5,159 bases of DNA from Parcubacteria group bacterium (GCA_016784285.1 JADHUX010000040.1:1-5159), one strand, 5' to 3'. Positions 1 to 5,063 are shown, counted from the first letter of the stretch. Numbers and translations are program-made. The notes: a model not told the origin generated them from the sequence alone.

Positions 1-1258
1 CAAAATCTACTGTAATACAGTTCGGTGTTCCTATTTCATCTTGCCTTCTATATCTTTTACCAATATTACCATTGTCGTCAAACATAGTTTGAGAGATTTC
101 TTTGCGTATCATTTCATATACCTCACGCGCTTTCTTCACAAGCTCTGGTTTGTTCTTAAGAAGTGGAAACACAGCCACCTTTACAGGAGCTATGTTGGGT
201 TTGAATTTTAGATAAACCCTCTTTTCTCCATTTAGCTCGTCTTCTGTGTAACTTTCTGAAAGTACTGCGAAAAAAATTCTACCGATTCCCATAGATGTTT
301 CTAGAATCCATGGAATAAATTTCTCTCCAGAGCTAGGGTCTACGTAACTCAAATCAACACCTGAATGTTTGCTATGTTGAGTGAGATCATAATTAGTACG
401 ATCATGTATTCCTTCAACTTCATCAAAACCGGTAGGAAAATTATATTCTATATCCCATGCATCAGATGCATAAAATACTAAATTCTCATGCTGTTTCCAA
501 CGCAAATTTTCTTCCTTGATTCCAAGATCAAGATACCATTGCCAACGCTCTTTCTTAATAAGTTCGTATGCCTCCTTATTTTCATTTGGTCTTATAAATA
601 ACTGCGTGTCCGCCTGTTCGAATTCTCGTGTTCGAAAAAGAAAGTTTCTTGGAGAAATTTCATTACGAAAAGTTTTTCCAATTTGCGCTATTCCAAAAGG
701 AAGTTGTGGGTGCATTGAATCAATAATATTTTTATAATTTAAATAAATTCCCTGACTTGCCTCTCCTGGTAGATATATAGATTCTTTGCCTTCGGAAGTA
801 AAATCACCAAGATTTGATTTCACCAAAAGATTAAAAGCTTGTGCTTGAGAAAAATTACTTTTACCACACTTCTCGCATTTTATCTTTTCTTTATTCTCAT
901 CAAAAAGTTTGTTAATTTCAACTTCCGACATCTTCTCGTCAGCAGAAATTCCTACAGACTCAAGTGCTTTGTCTACACGAAGACGAAAATTACACTCCTT
1001 GCACTCAGCAAGAGGATCAGAGAATCCGCTCGTATGCCCTGATGCATCCCATACACGTGGATCTTTAAAAATTGCTGAATCAATAGCATACATGGCGTCT
1101 TTTTTATATACATTCGCATCCCACCAAGAATTTTTAATATTCTTTAAAAGCTCCACTCCGTATGGCCCATAGTCCCAAGTACCAGCAAGACCTCCGTATA
1201 TCTCCGAACCTTGATACACAAAACCTCTGCGTTTTGCTAGTGATACTATTTTTTCCAT
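1..1258 (-). CDS. glyS: Glycyl-tRNA synthetase, alpha2 type (partial, C-terminus beyond window)
   Basis: This cytoplasmic class II aminoacyl-tRNA synthetase charges tRNA-Gly with glycine using ATP. The 419 residues in the window read without a stop and continue past position 1. The N-terminal part has YGGLAGTWDYGPYG at 21-34. A zinc-ribbon-like insertion has cysteines at 86, 89, 128 and 131. Motif 2 is FRNEISPRNFLFRTREFEQ at 197-215, and motif 3 is around ETSMGIGR at 320-327. The anticodon-binding domain starts near 350 and contains APVKVAVFPL at 357-366 and GKRYRRQDEIGTPNC at 400-414. By comparison with family lengths of roughly 430-460 residues, only a short tail is missing. The start at 1258 is chosen because AAGAGGA lies 7 bases before it; an in-frame ATG at 1279 has no such site. 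The glycine-site signature usually read as LRPETAQG is LPGEASQG here (163-170). It is probably co-transcribed with the membrane-protein gene just upstream. Confidence 0.96.
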   Translation of the reverse strand, partial: MEKIVSLAKRRGFVYQGSEIYGGLAGTWDYGPYGVELLKNIKNSWWDANVYKKDAMYAIDSAIFKDPRVWDASGHTSGFSDPLAECKECNFRLRVDKALESVGISADEKMSEVEINKLFDENKEKIKCEKCGKSNFSQAQAFNLLVKSNLGDFTSEGKESIYLPGEASQGIYLNYKNIIDSMHPQLPFGIAQIGKTFRNEISPRNFLFRTREFEQADTQLFIRPNENKEAYELIKKERWQWYLDLGIKEENLRWKQHENLVFYASDAWDIEYNFPTGFDEVEGIHDRTNYDLTQHSKHSGVDLSYVDPSSGEKFIPWILETSMGIGRIFFAVLSESYTEDELNGEKRVYLKFKPNIAPVKVAVFPLLKNKPELVKKAREVYEMIRKEISQTMFDDNGNIGKRYRRQDEIGTPNCITVDF

Positions 1259-1265
1259 TTTATTT

Positions 1266-1272
1266 TCCTCTT
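1266..1272 (-). promoter_or_regulatory. Shine-Dalgarno site of glyS (decides start)
   Basis: On the minus strand AAGAGGA ends 7 bases before the ATG at 1258. It lies inside the short in-frame extension that would be added if translation began at the ATG at 1279, so it supports 1258 as the real start. Confidence 0.7.
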
Positions 1273-1286
1273 TTTTCATAATTTTA

Positions 1287-3206
1287 TTATTCTACAACAT
1301 TTGCGTCTTGAGTTGCAAAGTTAGGATCAGTAGAAAGGCGTGTTGTTAGCTCTTTCTTTGTATTGTTTATATTTGTACTAGTAAAACGATCGAACCCAGT
1401 TATTACCTGTTCGTTTATCAAAATAGGTGCAACACCTATCTGGCTAATACTAGGTAGTAGTGCAACTTTAAATGCAACTTCTGCCTGCCCACTACTTGAA
1501 GTATCAGCCTTTGGCTTAATACTACCGACATTCCACACAATCTTACCACCAACTGGATTAAAAGAAATATCAGCATTTGAAGGATTTGTCTGCCCGACCC
1601 ACCTTATATATGAAGGTAATGTTGCTGTAACCTCTGTATTATCTACAATATTTGAAGAATTTGTCACTGTCCATATTACTGTATACGTCGTTTCTTGTTC
1701 AACTTTAGGTGGAAGTGGTCCTGTATTAGTAAATGGTCCTGTAAAGTAAAGAGCTCTTGATGTAAGAAATAGATCAGAAGCAAGTAATACTTTTTTTGTA
1801 ATAGAAGAATCTATTTCTTGTGGTACTTGGTTTTCAGACAACCTTTTTCCTTTTATACTAATATCAATAATTATTTCAGGATTTTTAAATATATTACCTG
1901 AAGATGCACCTAATGATGCGAACGAGAACGTAACACTTCCTGAATCTCCAGGATTAAGAGTGGCAAGATTTCCATCTGTCTCTCTACTATATGTGATCGT
2001 ATTGTCAGACGACCTATAAAAACCTCTGTCTGCTACGATTGAAAATTTATCAAGCGCCTCACCTCTTAACTTAACTTCGATCTCTGCATCTGAAACACGA
2101 ACTGGCATATTATTCATCCAAGTTATATCAGCTCGTACATTGTCTCCTATTGCAGAAACATATTCTGACCCTTGGTCTCCGTTTAGTGCAAGATTAACTC
2201 CAATAAAAGGTTTTTTAATAAAAACTGATTTGAGTGAAGTTACAAAAGCAACCTCAAGTTCTTTCTCGTCTTTTTCGCTTTTTACACCAGAAGAAAACCT
2301 AAATACTCTTTCTTCATTGTCTTCTCCTATGATTACACCTCTTAGTTTGATTATTCGTTTTCCTTCTGGTTGTATGTCACCCAAATCCCAAACCTTGTCT
2401 GTAAATGCTGGTTCTGGTGTTGCTGATACAAATTCAAAACCAAAAGGATATTCAACTGAAAGCAAAGCGTCTTTGATTACAGTGTTTGAATTTGAAGTAA
2501 CAGTAATATCAAAATCTACCTCTTGCCCTGAAGTAATCTCGTTAATATTTGAGACAGAAAGACTAAGTGGTGCTGATACAAGTGTTACATCATACATTTT
2601 CTCTGTAAAAAAGATCGCATTTGAACCATCTATCCTATATTCTACAGTGACTTTGATATTTTGTTGTGAGTCTTCAGAGCCAAGAAGTATTGCTTTTACA
2701 GTTTTTTGAATTATTTCTCCTGGTGTAAGTGTACCTATGGTCTCACGGTGTCTTAATAACGCTTTTGATATATCTACAGAGCTACGAGTACCGTCTGGAT
2801 ATTCAACGAGAAGATCTGCAAGCTTTATAGCTACATTGTTTTTATTTGTTATAGCAACTTGTAGAGAAAGTTCCTCTCCACCACTTATAGTAACTGGGCC
2901 TTGTATATCAATATCAATATTTTGAGATGACACTACATTTGAACCACCAAAGATAAAAAATGCTGATATTCCAATTGCTAATACAAAAAATATAACTGAA
3001 GCGATTAATAGTGTGGAAAGTAGAGAACGACGCTTTTTCTTTTTTTCTTTAAAGACTGGTTTAACACTCTGGTCAGACCACTTAGATTTTGAATCATAAT
3101 CAATAGGGTTTAACTGTCTACGTCCTCTTTTACCAGACCTTTGATCACGAGCGTAGAGCCGCTTTCGCATTTCTTCTATACTGCTTCTATCTCTATCTTT
3201 TGACAT
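1287..3206 (-). CDS. Membrane-anchored DUF11/Ig-like repeat surface protein
   Basis: No enzyme motif is visible in these 639 residues. Residues 1-60 are hydrophilic and strongly basic, ending in KEKKKKRR, followed by a single hydrophobic segment at about 62-87. This predicts a cytoplasmic N-terminus, one membrane anchor and a large exterior part. The rest looks like four beta-sandwich modules, roughly 94-210, 213-325, 335-455 and 500-585. The second has VEYPFGFEFVSATPEP and VWDLGDIQP, and the fourth has VTNSSNIVDNTEVTATLPSY and IVWNVGSIKP; both resemble the DUF11 / CARDB-like fold of bacterial and archaeal surface proteins. There is no cysteine anywhere, so it is neither a lipoprotein nor disulfide-stabilised. 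There is no sorting signal at the C-terminus. A structural cell-envelope or adhesion role is inference. The ATG at 3206 lacks a Shine-Dalgarno site and may be leaderless. glyS follows after 28 bases. Confidence 0.88.
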   Translation of the reverse strand: MSKDRDRSSIEEMRKRLYARDQRSGKRGRRQLNPIDYDSKSKWSDQSVKPVFKEKKKKRRSLLSTLLIASVIFFVLAIGISAFFIFGGSNVVSSQNIDIDIQGPVTISGGEELSLQVAITNKNNVAIKLADLLVEYPDGTRSSVDISKALLRHRETIGTLTPGEIIQKTVKAILLGSEDSQQNIKVTVEYRIDGSNAIFFTEKMYDVTLVSAPLSLSVSNINEITSGQEVDFDITVTSNSNTVIKDALLSVEYPFGFEFVSATPEPAFTDKVWDLGDIQPEGKRIIKLRGVIIGEDNEERVFRFSSGVKSEKDEKELEVAFVTSLKSVFIKKPFIGVNLALNGDQGSEYVSAIGDNVRADITWMNNMPVRVSDAEIEVKLRGEALDKFSIVADRGFYRSSDNTITYSRETDGNLATLNPGDSGSVTFSFASLGASSGNIFKNPEIIIDISIKGKRLSENQVPQEIDSSITKKVLLASDLFLTSRALYFTGPFTNTGPLPPKVEQETTYTVIWTVTNSSNIVDNTEVTATLPSYIRWVGQTNPSNADISFNPVGGKIVWNVGSIKPKADTSSSGQAEVAFKVALLPSISQIGVAPILINEQVITGFDRFTSTNINNTKKELTTRLSTDPNFATQDANVVE

Positions 3207-3213
3207 ATATTTA

Positions 3214-3222
3214 AGTATATCA
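3214..3222 (-). promoter_or_regulatory. Extended -10 promoter element, probable leaderless start
   Basis: The minus strand reads TGATATACT, matching the extended -10 pattern TGnTATAAT with one deviation. Its last base is 7 bases before the A of the ATG at 3206, so transcription would begin at or next to the start codon. No good -35 sits 17 bases upstream (CTTATT at 3237-3242), as is common for extended -10 promoters, and no Shine-Dalgarno sequence precedes the ATG. Confidence 0.45.
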
Positions 3223-3256
3223 TAGTCAAACTCAGTAATAAGGACTTGATATATTG

Positions 3257-3275
3257 TCCAAGGACGGTCCTTGGA
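3257..3275. repeat. Perfect 19-base palindrome (9-base arms, 1-base centre)
   Basis: TCCAAGGAC at 3257-3265 is the exact reverse complement of GTCCTTGGA at 3267-3275, with one G between them. It lies between the terminator-like hairpin of the 217-residue gene and the promoter of the 639-residue gene. It has the same odd-centred form as the palindromes at 4169-4195 and 4273-4295 on the other side of the 217-residue gene. It could be a hairpin or a dimeric protein site; no U-tract follows it. Confidence 0.75.
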
Positions 3276-3293
3276 TACACTAGATTTATATAT

Positions 3294-3341
3294 AAAAAAT
3301 AACCCCCCATCCGTCTTGCATAAATGCAGACGAACGAAGGG
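3294..3341 (-). terminator. Terminator-like hairpin after the 217-residue gene
   Basis: On plus coordinates CGTC (3312-3315) and TGCAT (3317-3321) pair with ATGCA (3324-3328) and GACG (3329-3332): nine pairs with one bulged base and an AA centre. The outer run of C at 3303-3308 can also pair with GGG at 3339-3341 across an internal loop. Read on the minus strand, the 3' arm ends in GGGGGG followed by TTATTTTTT, a reasonable U-rich tail. It sits about 50 bases past the stop of the 217-residue gene and probably separates that transcript from the next. Confidence 0.6.
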
Positions 3342-3372
3342 TCAAAGTGTCCAAGAGTCTAAGGATCAAAAT
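3341..3372. repeat. Degenerate 8-base tandem repeat
   Basis: Four consecutive octamers read GTCAAAGT, GTCCAAGA, GTCTAAGG and ATCAAAAT, giving a consensus near GTCnAAGn. Related fragments (TCTAAGG at 3372-3378) continue toward the stop of the 217-residue gene. The block lies in that gene's 3' untranslated region, just before the terminator-like hairpin. Function unknown. Confidence 0.5.
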
Positions 3373-3387
3373 CTAAGGTTCATAGGT

Positions 3388-4041
3388 TCAACAAGAATTG
3401 CGAGAGAAAACCACGCTACCAACATCCCACCTGTACAGGCTCTCAACAATGCTCGCGTCCACTCTCCAACCACTAACGAACCAGTGCACGAAGACTGCGC
3501 GAAGCACAACTTTCTTGCCCTTTTCATTTTCATAAGCAAGATGTTCTTCATCTTTAGAAAAAACATCTGTTTCTGCATAGAAAATATAGACTGTTCCGTC
3601 TCTTTTTAAAACATTATTCATAAGAGACAGGATTTGAGAAAAATAAGCTTTTACTTTCTGTCTGCCACCGAGCTTTTTAATAATCGGATTATCGACAGAT
3701 CTTTCCAAAAGCAGGCTTTTACGAAATTTAGTTTTTTCAATTGGTTCTTCAACTATATTTGAAAACCATTTGACAAGATTTTCTCCAGTCCAGTTTATAT
3801 CGTTTTTACCCTTTACAAATTCATCTTTGAAAATAAACTTTTTCGTTGCTGGAACCATAACAGTACCAAGGGATTTGAGAAGTTTTTTTGTCTTTTTTAC
3901 AACTTCTTTCCACGGGTTTTCCTTACGAAGAAACTTGTTCAGGGCGCTTAACCATTCTTTTGCATCTTTACTTGTTAAGTTTTTATTTAAGGCATCGAGC
4001 GGTCCCCTGACTTCACGGAGCGTTAGCTGAGTATCTTTCAT
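3388..4041 (-). CDS. Uncharacterised protein, probable Parcubacteria-restricted family
   Basis: This 217-residue protein has no recognisable enzyme motif, signal peptide or membrane segment. Residues 6-43 (LTLREVRGPLDAL onward, ending LRKENPW) look helical and amphipathic. A lysine-rich part follows (45-57), then INWTGENLVKWFSNIVEEP at 82-100, and an aromatic-rich, probably beta C-terminus with VYIFYAETD at 151-159, VLRAVFVHWFVSGWRVDA at 179-196 and the terminal VFSRNSC. From memory, similar proteins sharing the LREVRGPLDAL start, the ENPW motif and the VFSRNS end are common hypothetical proteins in Parcubacteria, often several per genome; I cannot confirm this here. The ATG at 4041 is chosen because AAGGAG lies 9 bases upstream. 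A TTG at 4050 would touch that site directly. The gene has its own promoter and terminator-like hairpin and is flanked by palindromes. A cytoplasmic location is likely; the role is unknown. Confidence 0.88.
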   Translation of the reverse strand: MKDTQLTLREVRGPLDALNKNLTSKDAKEWLSALNKFLRKENPWKEVVKKTKKLLKSLGTVMVPATKKFIFKDEFVKGKNDINWTGENLVKWFSNIVEEPIEKTKFRKSLLLERSVDNPIIKKLGGRQKVKAYFSQILSLMNNVLKRDGTVYIFYAETDVFSKDEEHLAYENEKGKKVVLRAVFVHWFVSGWRVDASIVESLYRWDVGSVVFSRNSC

Positions 4042-4050
4042 GATAGTCAA

Positions 4051-4056
4051 CTCCTT
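4051..4056 (-). promoter_or_regulatory. Shine-Dalgarno site AAGGAG (decides start)
   Basis: AAGGAG on the minus strand lies 9 bases before the ATG at 4041 and directly abuts a TTG at 4050. Normal spacing favours the ATG, giving 217 residues rather than 220. Confidence 0.85.
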
Positions 4057-4070
4057 TCAAACTAAGATTG

Positions 4071-4089
4071 GTTGCTTAATAGTAGCAAC
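4071..4089 (-). promoter_or_regulatory. Hairpin in the 5' leader of the 217-residue gene
   Basis: GTTGCT (4071-4076) and AGCAAC (4084-4089) are exact reverse complements around a 7-base loop. Three further pairs are possible if one base is bulged. It lies in the predicted leader of about 60 bases, between the promoter at 4111-4139 and the Shine-Dalgarno site at 4051-4056. It could affect mRNA stability or translation; no riboswitch class is recognised. Confidence 0.45.
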
Positions 4090-4110
4090 AATATAAAGAA
4101 CTACACCAGT

Positions 4111-4139
4111 AGTATAGCAAATTGTCAAAAAGTTGTCAA
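4111..4139 (-). promoter_or_regulatory. Near-consensus sigma70 promoter for the 217-residue gene
   Basis: On the minus strand a perfect -35 TTGACA (4139-4134) is followed by a spacer of exactly 17 bases and a -10 TATACT (4116-4111), five of six matches. Transcription should begin near 4104, leaving a leader of about 60 bases. A second TTGACA at 4128-4123 lies inside the spacer, 11 bases downstream of the first, but only 6 bases from the -10. Confidence 0.85.
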
Positions 4140-4142
4140 TAG

Positions 4143-4160
4143 TAAAATAACGTTATTTTA
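4143..4160. repeat. Palindrome 1 of the intergenic cluster (perfect, 18 bases)
   Basis: TAAAATAACGTTATTTTA is exactly self-complementary with no central gap. It ends 3 bases from the -35 element of the promoter at 4111-4139, so a protein bound here could touch RNA polymerase. It is AT-rich and would be a weak RNA hairpin. Confidence 0.85.
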
Positions 4161-4168
4161 AGCCATTT

Positions 4169-4195
4169 TGAACAGCTCAACCGTTGAGCCGTTCA
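4169..4195. repeat. Palindrome 2 (27 bases, 12 of 13 pairs)
   Basis: The inner arms GCTCAAC (4175-4181) and GTTGAGC (4183-4189) surround one base. The outer arms TGAAC (4169-4173) and GTTCA (4191-4195) also pair. The only mismatch, A4174 against C4190 on plus, becomes a U-G wobble in minus-strand RNA. On the plus strand the repeat is followed by TTTTTT (4196-4201), so it could also act as an intrinsic terminator for plus-strand transcripts, although no plus-strand gene is present. Confidence 0.85.
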
Positions 4196-4211
4196 TTTTT
4201 TAATCATAATT

Positions 4212-4245
4212 AACAATATCATACGATATATCGTATGATTTTGTT
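4212..4245. repeat. Palindrome 3 (perfect 22-base core, 34 bases with flanks)
   Basis: The core 4218-4239 has arms ATCATACGATA and TATCGTATGAT with no central gap and no mismatch. After one T-T mismatch (4217/4240) the dyad continues for five pairs, AACAA (4212-4216) against TTGTT (4241-4245). These outer bases overlap palindrome 4, so the two structures compete for them. Confidence 0.88.
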
Positions 4246-4262
4246 TCGATTAATCGAAACAA
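4241..4262. repeat. Palindrome 4 (perfect, 22 bases)
   Basis: The left arm TTGTTTCGATT and right arm AATCGAAACAA are exact reverse complements. As RNA it would form a 9-pair stem with a UUAA loop. It is a diverged copy of the centre of palindrome 6, differing at three of 22 positions. Confidence 0.88.
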
Positions 4263-4272
4263 TTATTATTGC

Positions 4273-4295
4273 GATTGGACGTCCGACGTCCAATC
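4273..4295. repeat. Palindrome 5 (23 bases, 11-base arms, 1-base centre)
   Basis: GATTGGACGTC (4273-4283) and GACGTCCAATC (4285-4295) are exact reverse complements around a single C. The centre is also a tandem duplication of GACGTCC (4278-4291). It is more GC-rich than its surroundings, like palindromes 2 and the one at 3257-3275. Confidence 0.88.
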
Positions 4296-4314
4296 TATCA
4301 TCTTTCTTATTATT

Positions 4315-4344
4315 CAAATTGCTTCGATTAACCGAAGCAATTTG
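4315..4344. repeat. Palindrome 6 (30 bases, one mismatch)
   Basis: CAAATTGCTTCG (4315-4326) pairs with CGAAGCAATTTG (4333-4344). The central six bases are ATTAAC, with A4327 against C4332 as the only mismatch. On the minus strand that pair is G-U in RNA, giving a 13-pair stem closed by a UUAA loop. It is the palindrome nearest to recO and a relative of palindrome 4. Confidence 0.88.
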
Positions 4345-4353
4345 TTAAATATT

Positions 4354-4365
4354 AAATAACCCCCC
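4354..4365. repeat. 12-base direct repeat AAATAACCCCCC (copy 2; copy 1 at 3297-3308)
   Basis: The same 12 bases occur at 3297-3308 and 4354-4365, 1057 bases apart in the same orientation. In both places the minus-strand reading is GGGGGGTTATTT at the distal edge of an inverted-repeat structure past the stop of a gene (the 217-residue gene and recO). It may be a shared terminator tail or the boundary repeats of an inserted segment. Confidence 0.6.
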
Positions 4366-4369
4366 TCAC

Positions 4370-4417
4370 AAGGTCGCACCTCTCCCGTAGTTTCACTCCT
4401 CCTCGAGGAACGACCTT
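4370..4417 (-). other. Possible structured 3' region of recO
   Basis: AAGGTCG (4370-4376) is the reverse complement of CGACCTT (4411-4417), enclosing 34 bases that include the perfect palindrome TCCTCGAGGA (4400-4409). The block begins 8 bases past the recO stop and is purine-rich on the minus strand, unlike its AT-rich surroundings. No proper U-tract follows (GTGAGGGGGGTTATTT), so it is at best an atypical terminator. No known RNA family is recognised. Confidence 0.4.
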
Positions 4418-4425
4418 CTTCCGCA

Positions 4426-5028
4426 TTACAAATGCGTTTCTTTAAGCGCTCTGTTTATAGCAAAAATAATCTGCTTGCGAGACATTTGGGTCTTTTTAAG
4501 TAATTCTTTACTTACAAGAGTCTCTTGCAGTAACTCAGCAAAGTTTTCTTTGTCGTCTTTTTTAGCAATGTATCCAAGAGAGTAAAGTATTCGTAGTACT
4601 ATAAGATGTTCAAAGTTTTTAAGAGTTTCTTTGTTCATTTCATTGGAGCGCAAATATTCCAGACCATCAGACAAAGTGCTAAAAAGATAATCGTTCCTCT
4701 CTTCTCCATGTACAAGCCTTTGAAGTAAACTTAGTATTTGAGTAACTACAAATAGTTTATTTCTATCTTCTTTAAAATCATTATGAAGACTGTACCTCTC
4801 TTCTGCACCTGTTATCCTCCATACTTCTTTACCTCGTACCAAAGTTGCATCTGTAAATGAAAAGTTTTGTAGTGAGTATCGTAGCTTTGATCTTTCTTCA
4901 CGTACACTTTTAGCCACAGCTCTAACCAAACCCATCTCTTTTGTAAAAAGAGATATGTATTTATTGGCCTCTCCAGAATCACGGCTTCCTAGGACTATGC
5001 ATTCTGTAGTGTATAAAGTATGGGACAT
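4426..5028 (-). CDS. recO: DNA repair protein RecO (short form)
   Basis: RecO works with RecF and RecR in the cytoplasm to load RecA onto SSB-coated single-stranded DNA during gap repair, and it anneals complementary strands. The N-terminal OB-fold signature is clear: TTECIVLGSRDSGEANKYIS at residues 7-26, then LFTKEMGLVRAVAKSVREER at 27-46, with the domain ending near 80. The rest is helical, including LIVLRILYSLGYIAKKDD at about 142-159, which matches the conserved core of the C-terminal domain. At 200 residues it is about 40 shorter than the usual 240. It has a single cysteine (C10), so it lacks the C-terminal zinc-binding cysteines found in some RecO proteins, as E. coli RecO also does. 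The ATG at 5028 has no Shine-Dalgarno site. The upstream gene ends 36 bases before it on the same strand. Confidence 0.9.
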   Translation of the reverse strand: MSHTLYTTECIVLGSRDSGEANKYISLFTKEMGLVRAVAKSVREERSKLRYSLQNFSFTDATLVRGKEVWRITGAEERYSLHNDFKEDRNKLFVVTQILSLLQRLVHGEERNDYLFSTLSDGLEYLRSNEMNKETLKNFEHLIVLRILYSLGYIAKKDDKENFAELLQETLVSKELLKKTQMSRKQIIFAINRALKETHL

Positions 5029-5034
5029 AAATTA

Positions 5035-5063
5035 AATGTAAAACTAAAAATGTAACATGTAAA
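5035..5063 (-). promoter_or_regulatory. Possible recO promoter, leaderless geometry
   Basis: On the minus strand TTTACA (5063-5058) and TACATT (5040-5035) are separated by 17 bases, with five and four of six consensus matches. The -10-like element ends 6 bases before the ATG at 5028, the same arrangement as for the 639-residue gene, and there is no Shine-Dalgarno site. In AT-rich DNA this match is only suggestive; recO may instead be expressed from an upstream promoter. Confidence 0.3.

Noticed and set aside
516..1172. Plus-strand open frames at 516-737, 839-1042 and 909-1172
   Set aside because: They lie opposite glyS, whose minus-strand translation matches all GlyRS motifs without a break.
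1258..1279. Alternative glyS start at ATG 1279
   Set aside because: It adds seven residues ahead of the usual MEKIVSLAKRRG beginning, has no Shine-Dalgarno site, and the good site lies inside the extension.
1363..2925. Plus-strand open frames at 1363-1749, 2140-2709 and 2737-2925
   Set aside because: All lie opposite the convincing 639-residue minus-strand gene, with Ser/Thr/Phe-rich translations typical of antisense frames and no family resemblance.
3388..3390. UGA recoded as glycine, as in some CPR lineages
   Set aside because: UGA serves as the stop of the 217-residue gene right after the expected family C-terminus, and no in-frame UGA occurs in the other genes.
3271..4030. Plus-strand frames 3271-3609 and 3770-4030, and minus-strand frame 3366-3578
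   Set aside because: They overlap the 217-residue gene in other frames, lack supported starts and show no recognisable protein.
4041..4050. TTG start at 4050 for the 217-residue gene
   Set aside because: It directly abuts AAGGAG, leaving no spacer; the ATG at 4041 has a normal 9-base spacing.
4143..4344. CRISPR array
   Set aside because: The repeats are palindromes of different sequence and length with irregular spacing, not identical repeats separated by unique spacers.
4352..4396. A 15-codon minus-strand frame starting GTG at 4396, just after GGAGGA-like sequence
   Set aside because: The purine-rich site abuts the start with no proper spacing, and the peptide is too short and featureless to support.
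4143..4425. Origin of replication or integron attC array
   Set aside because: No DnaA-box cluster, dnaA/dnaN neighbours or integrase gene are present, and the paired core sites expected of attC are not recognisable.
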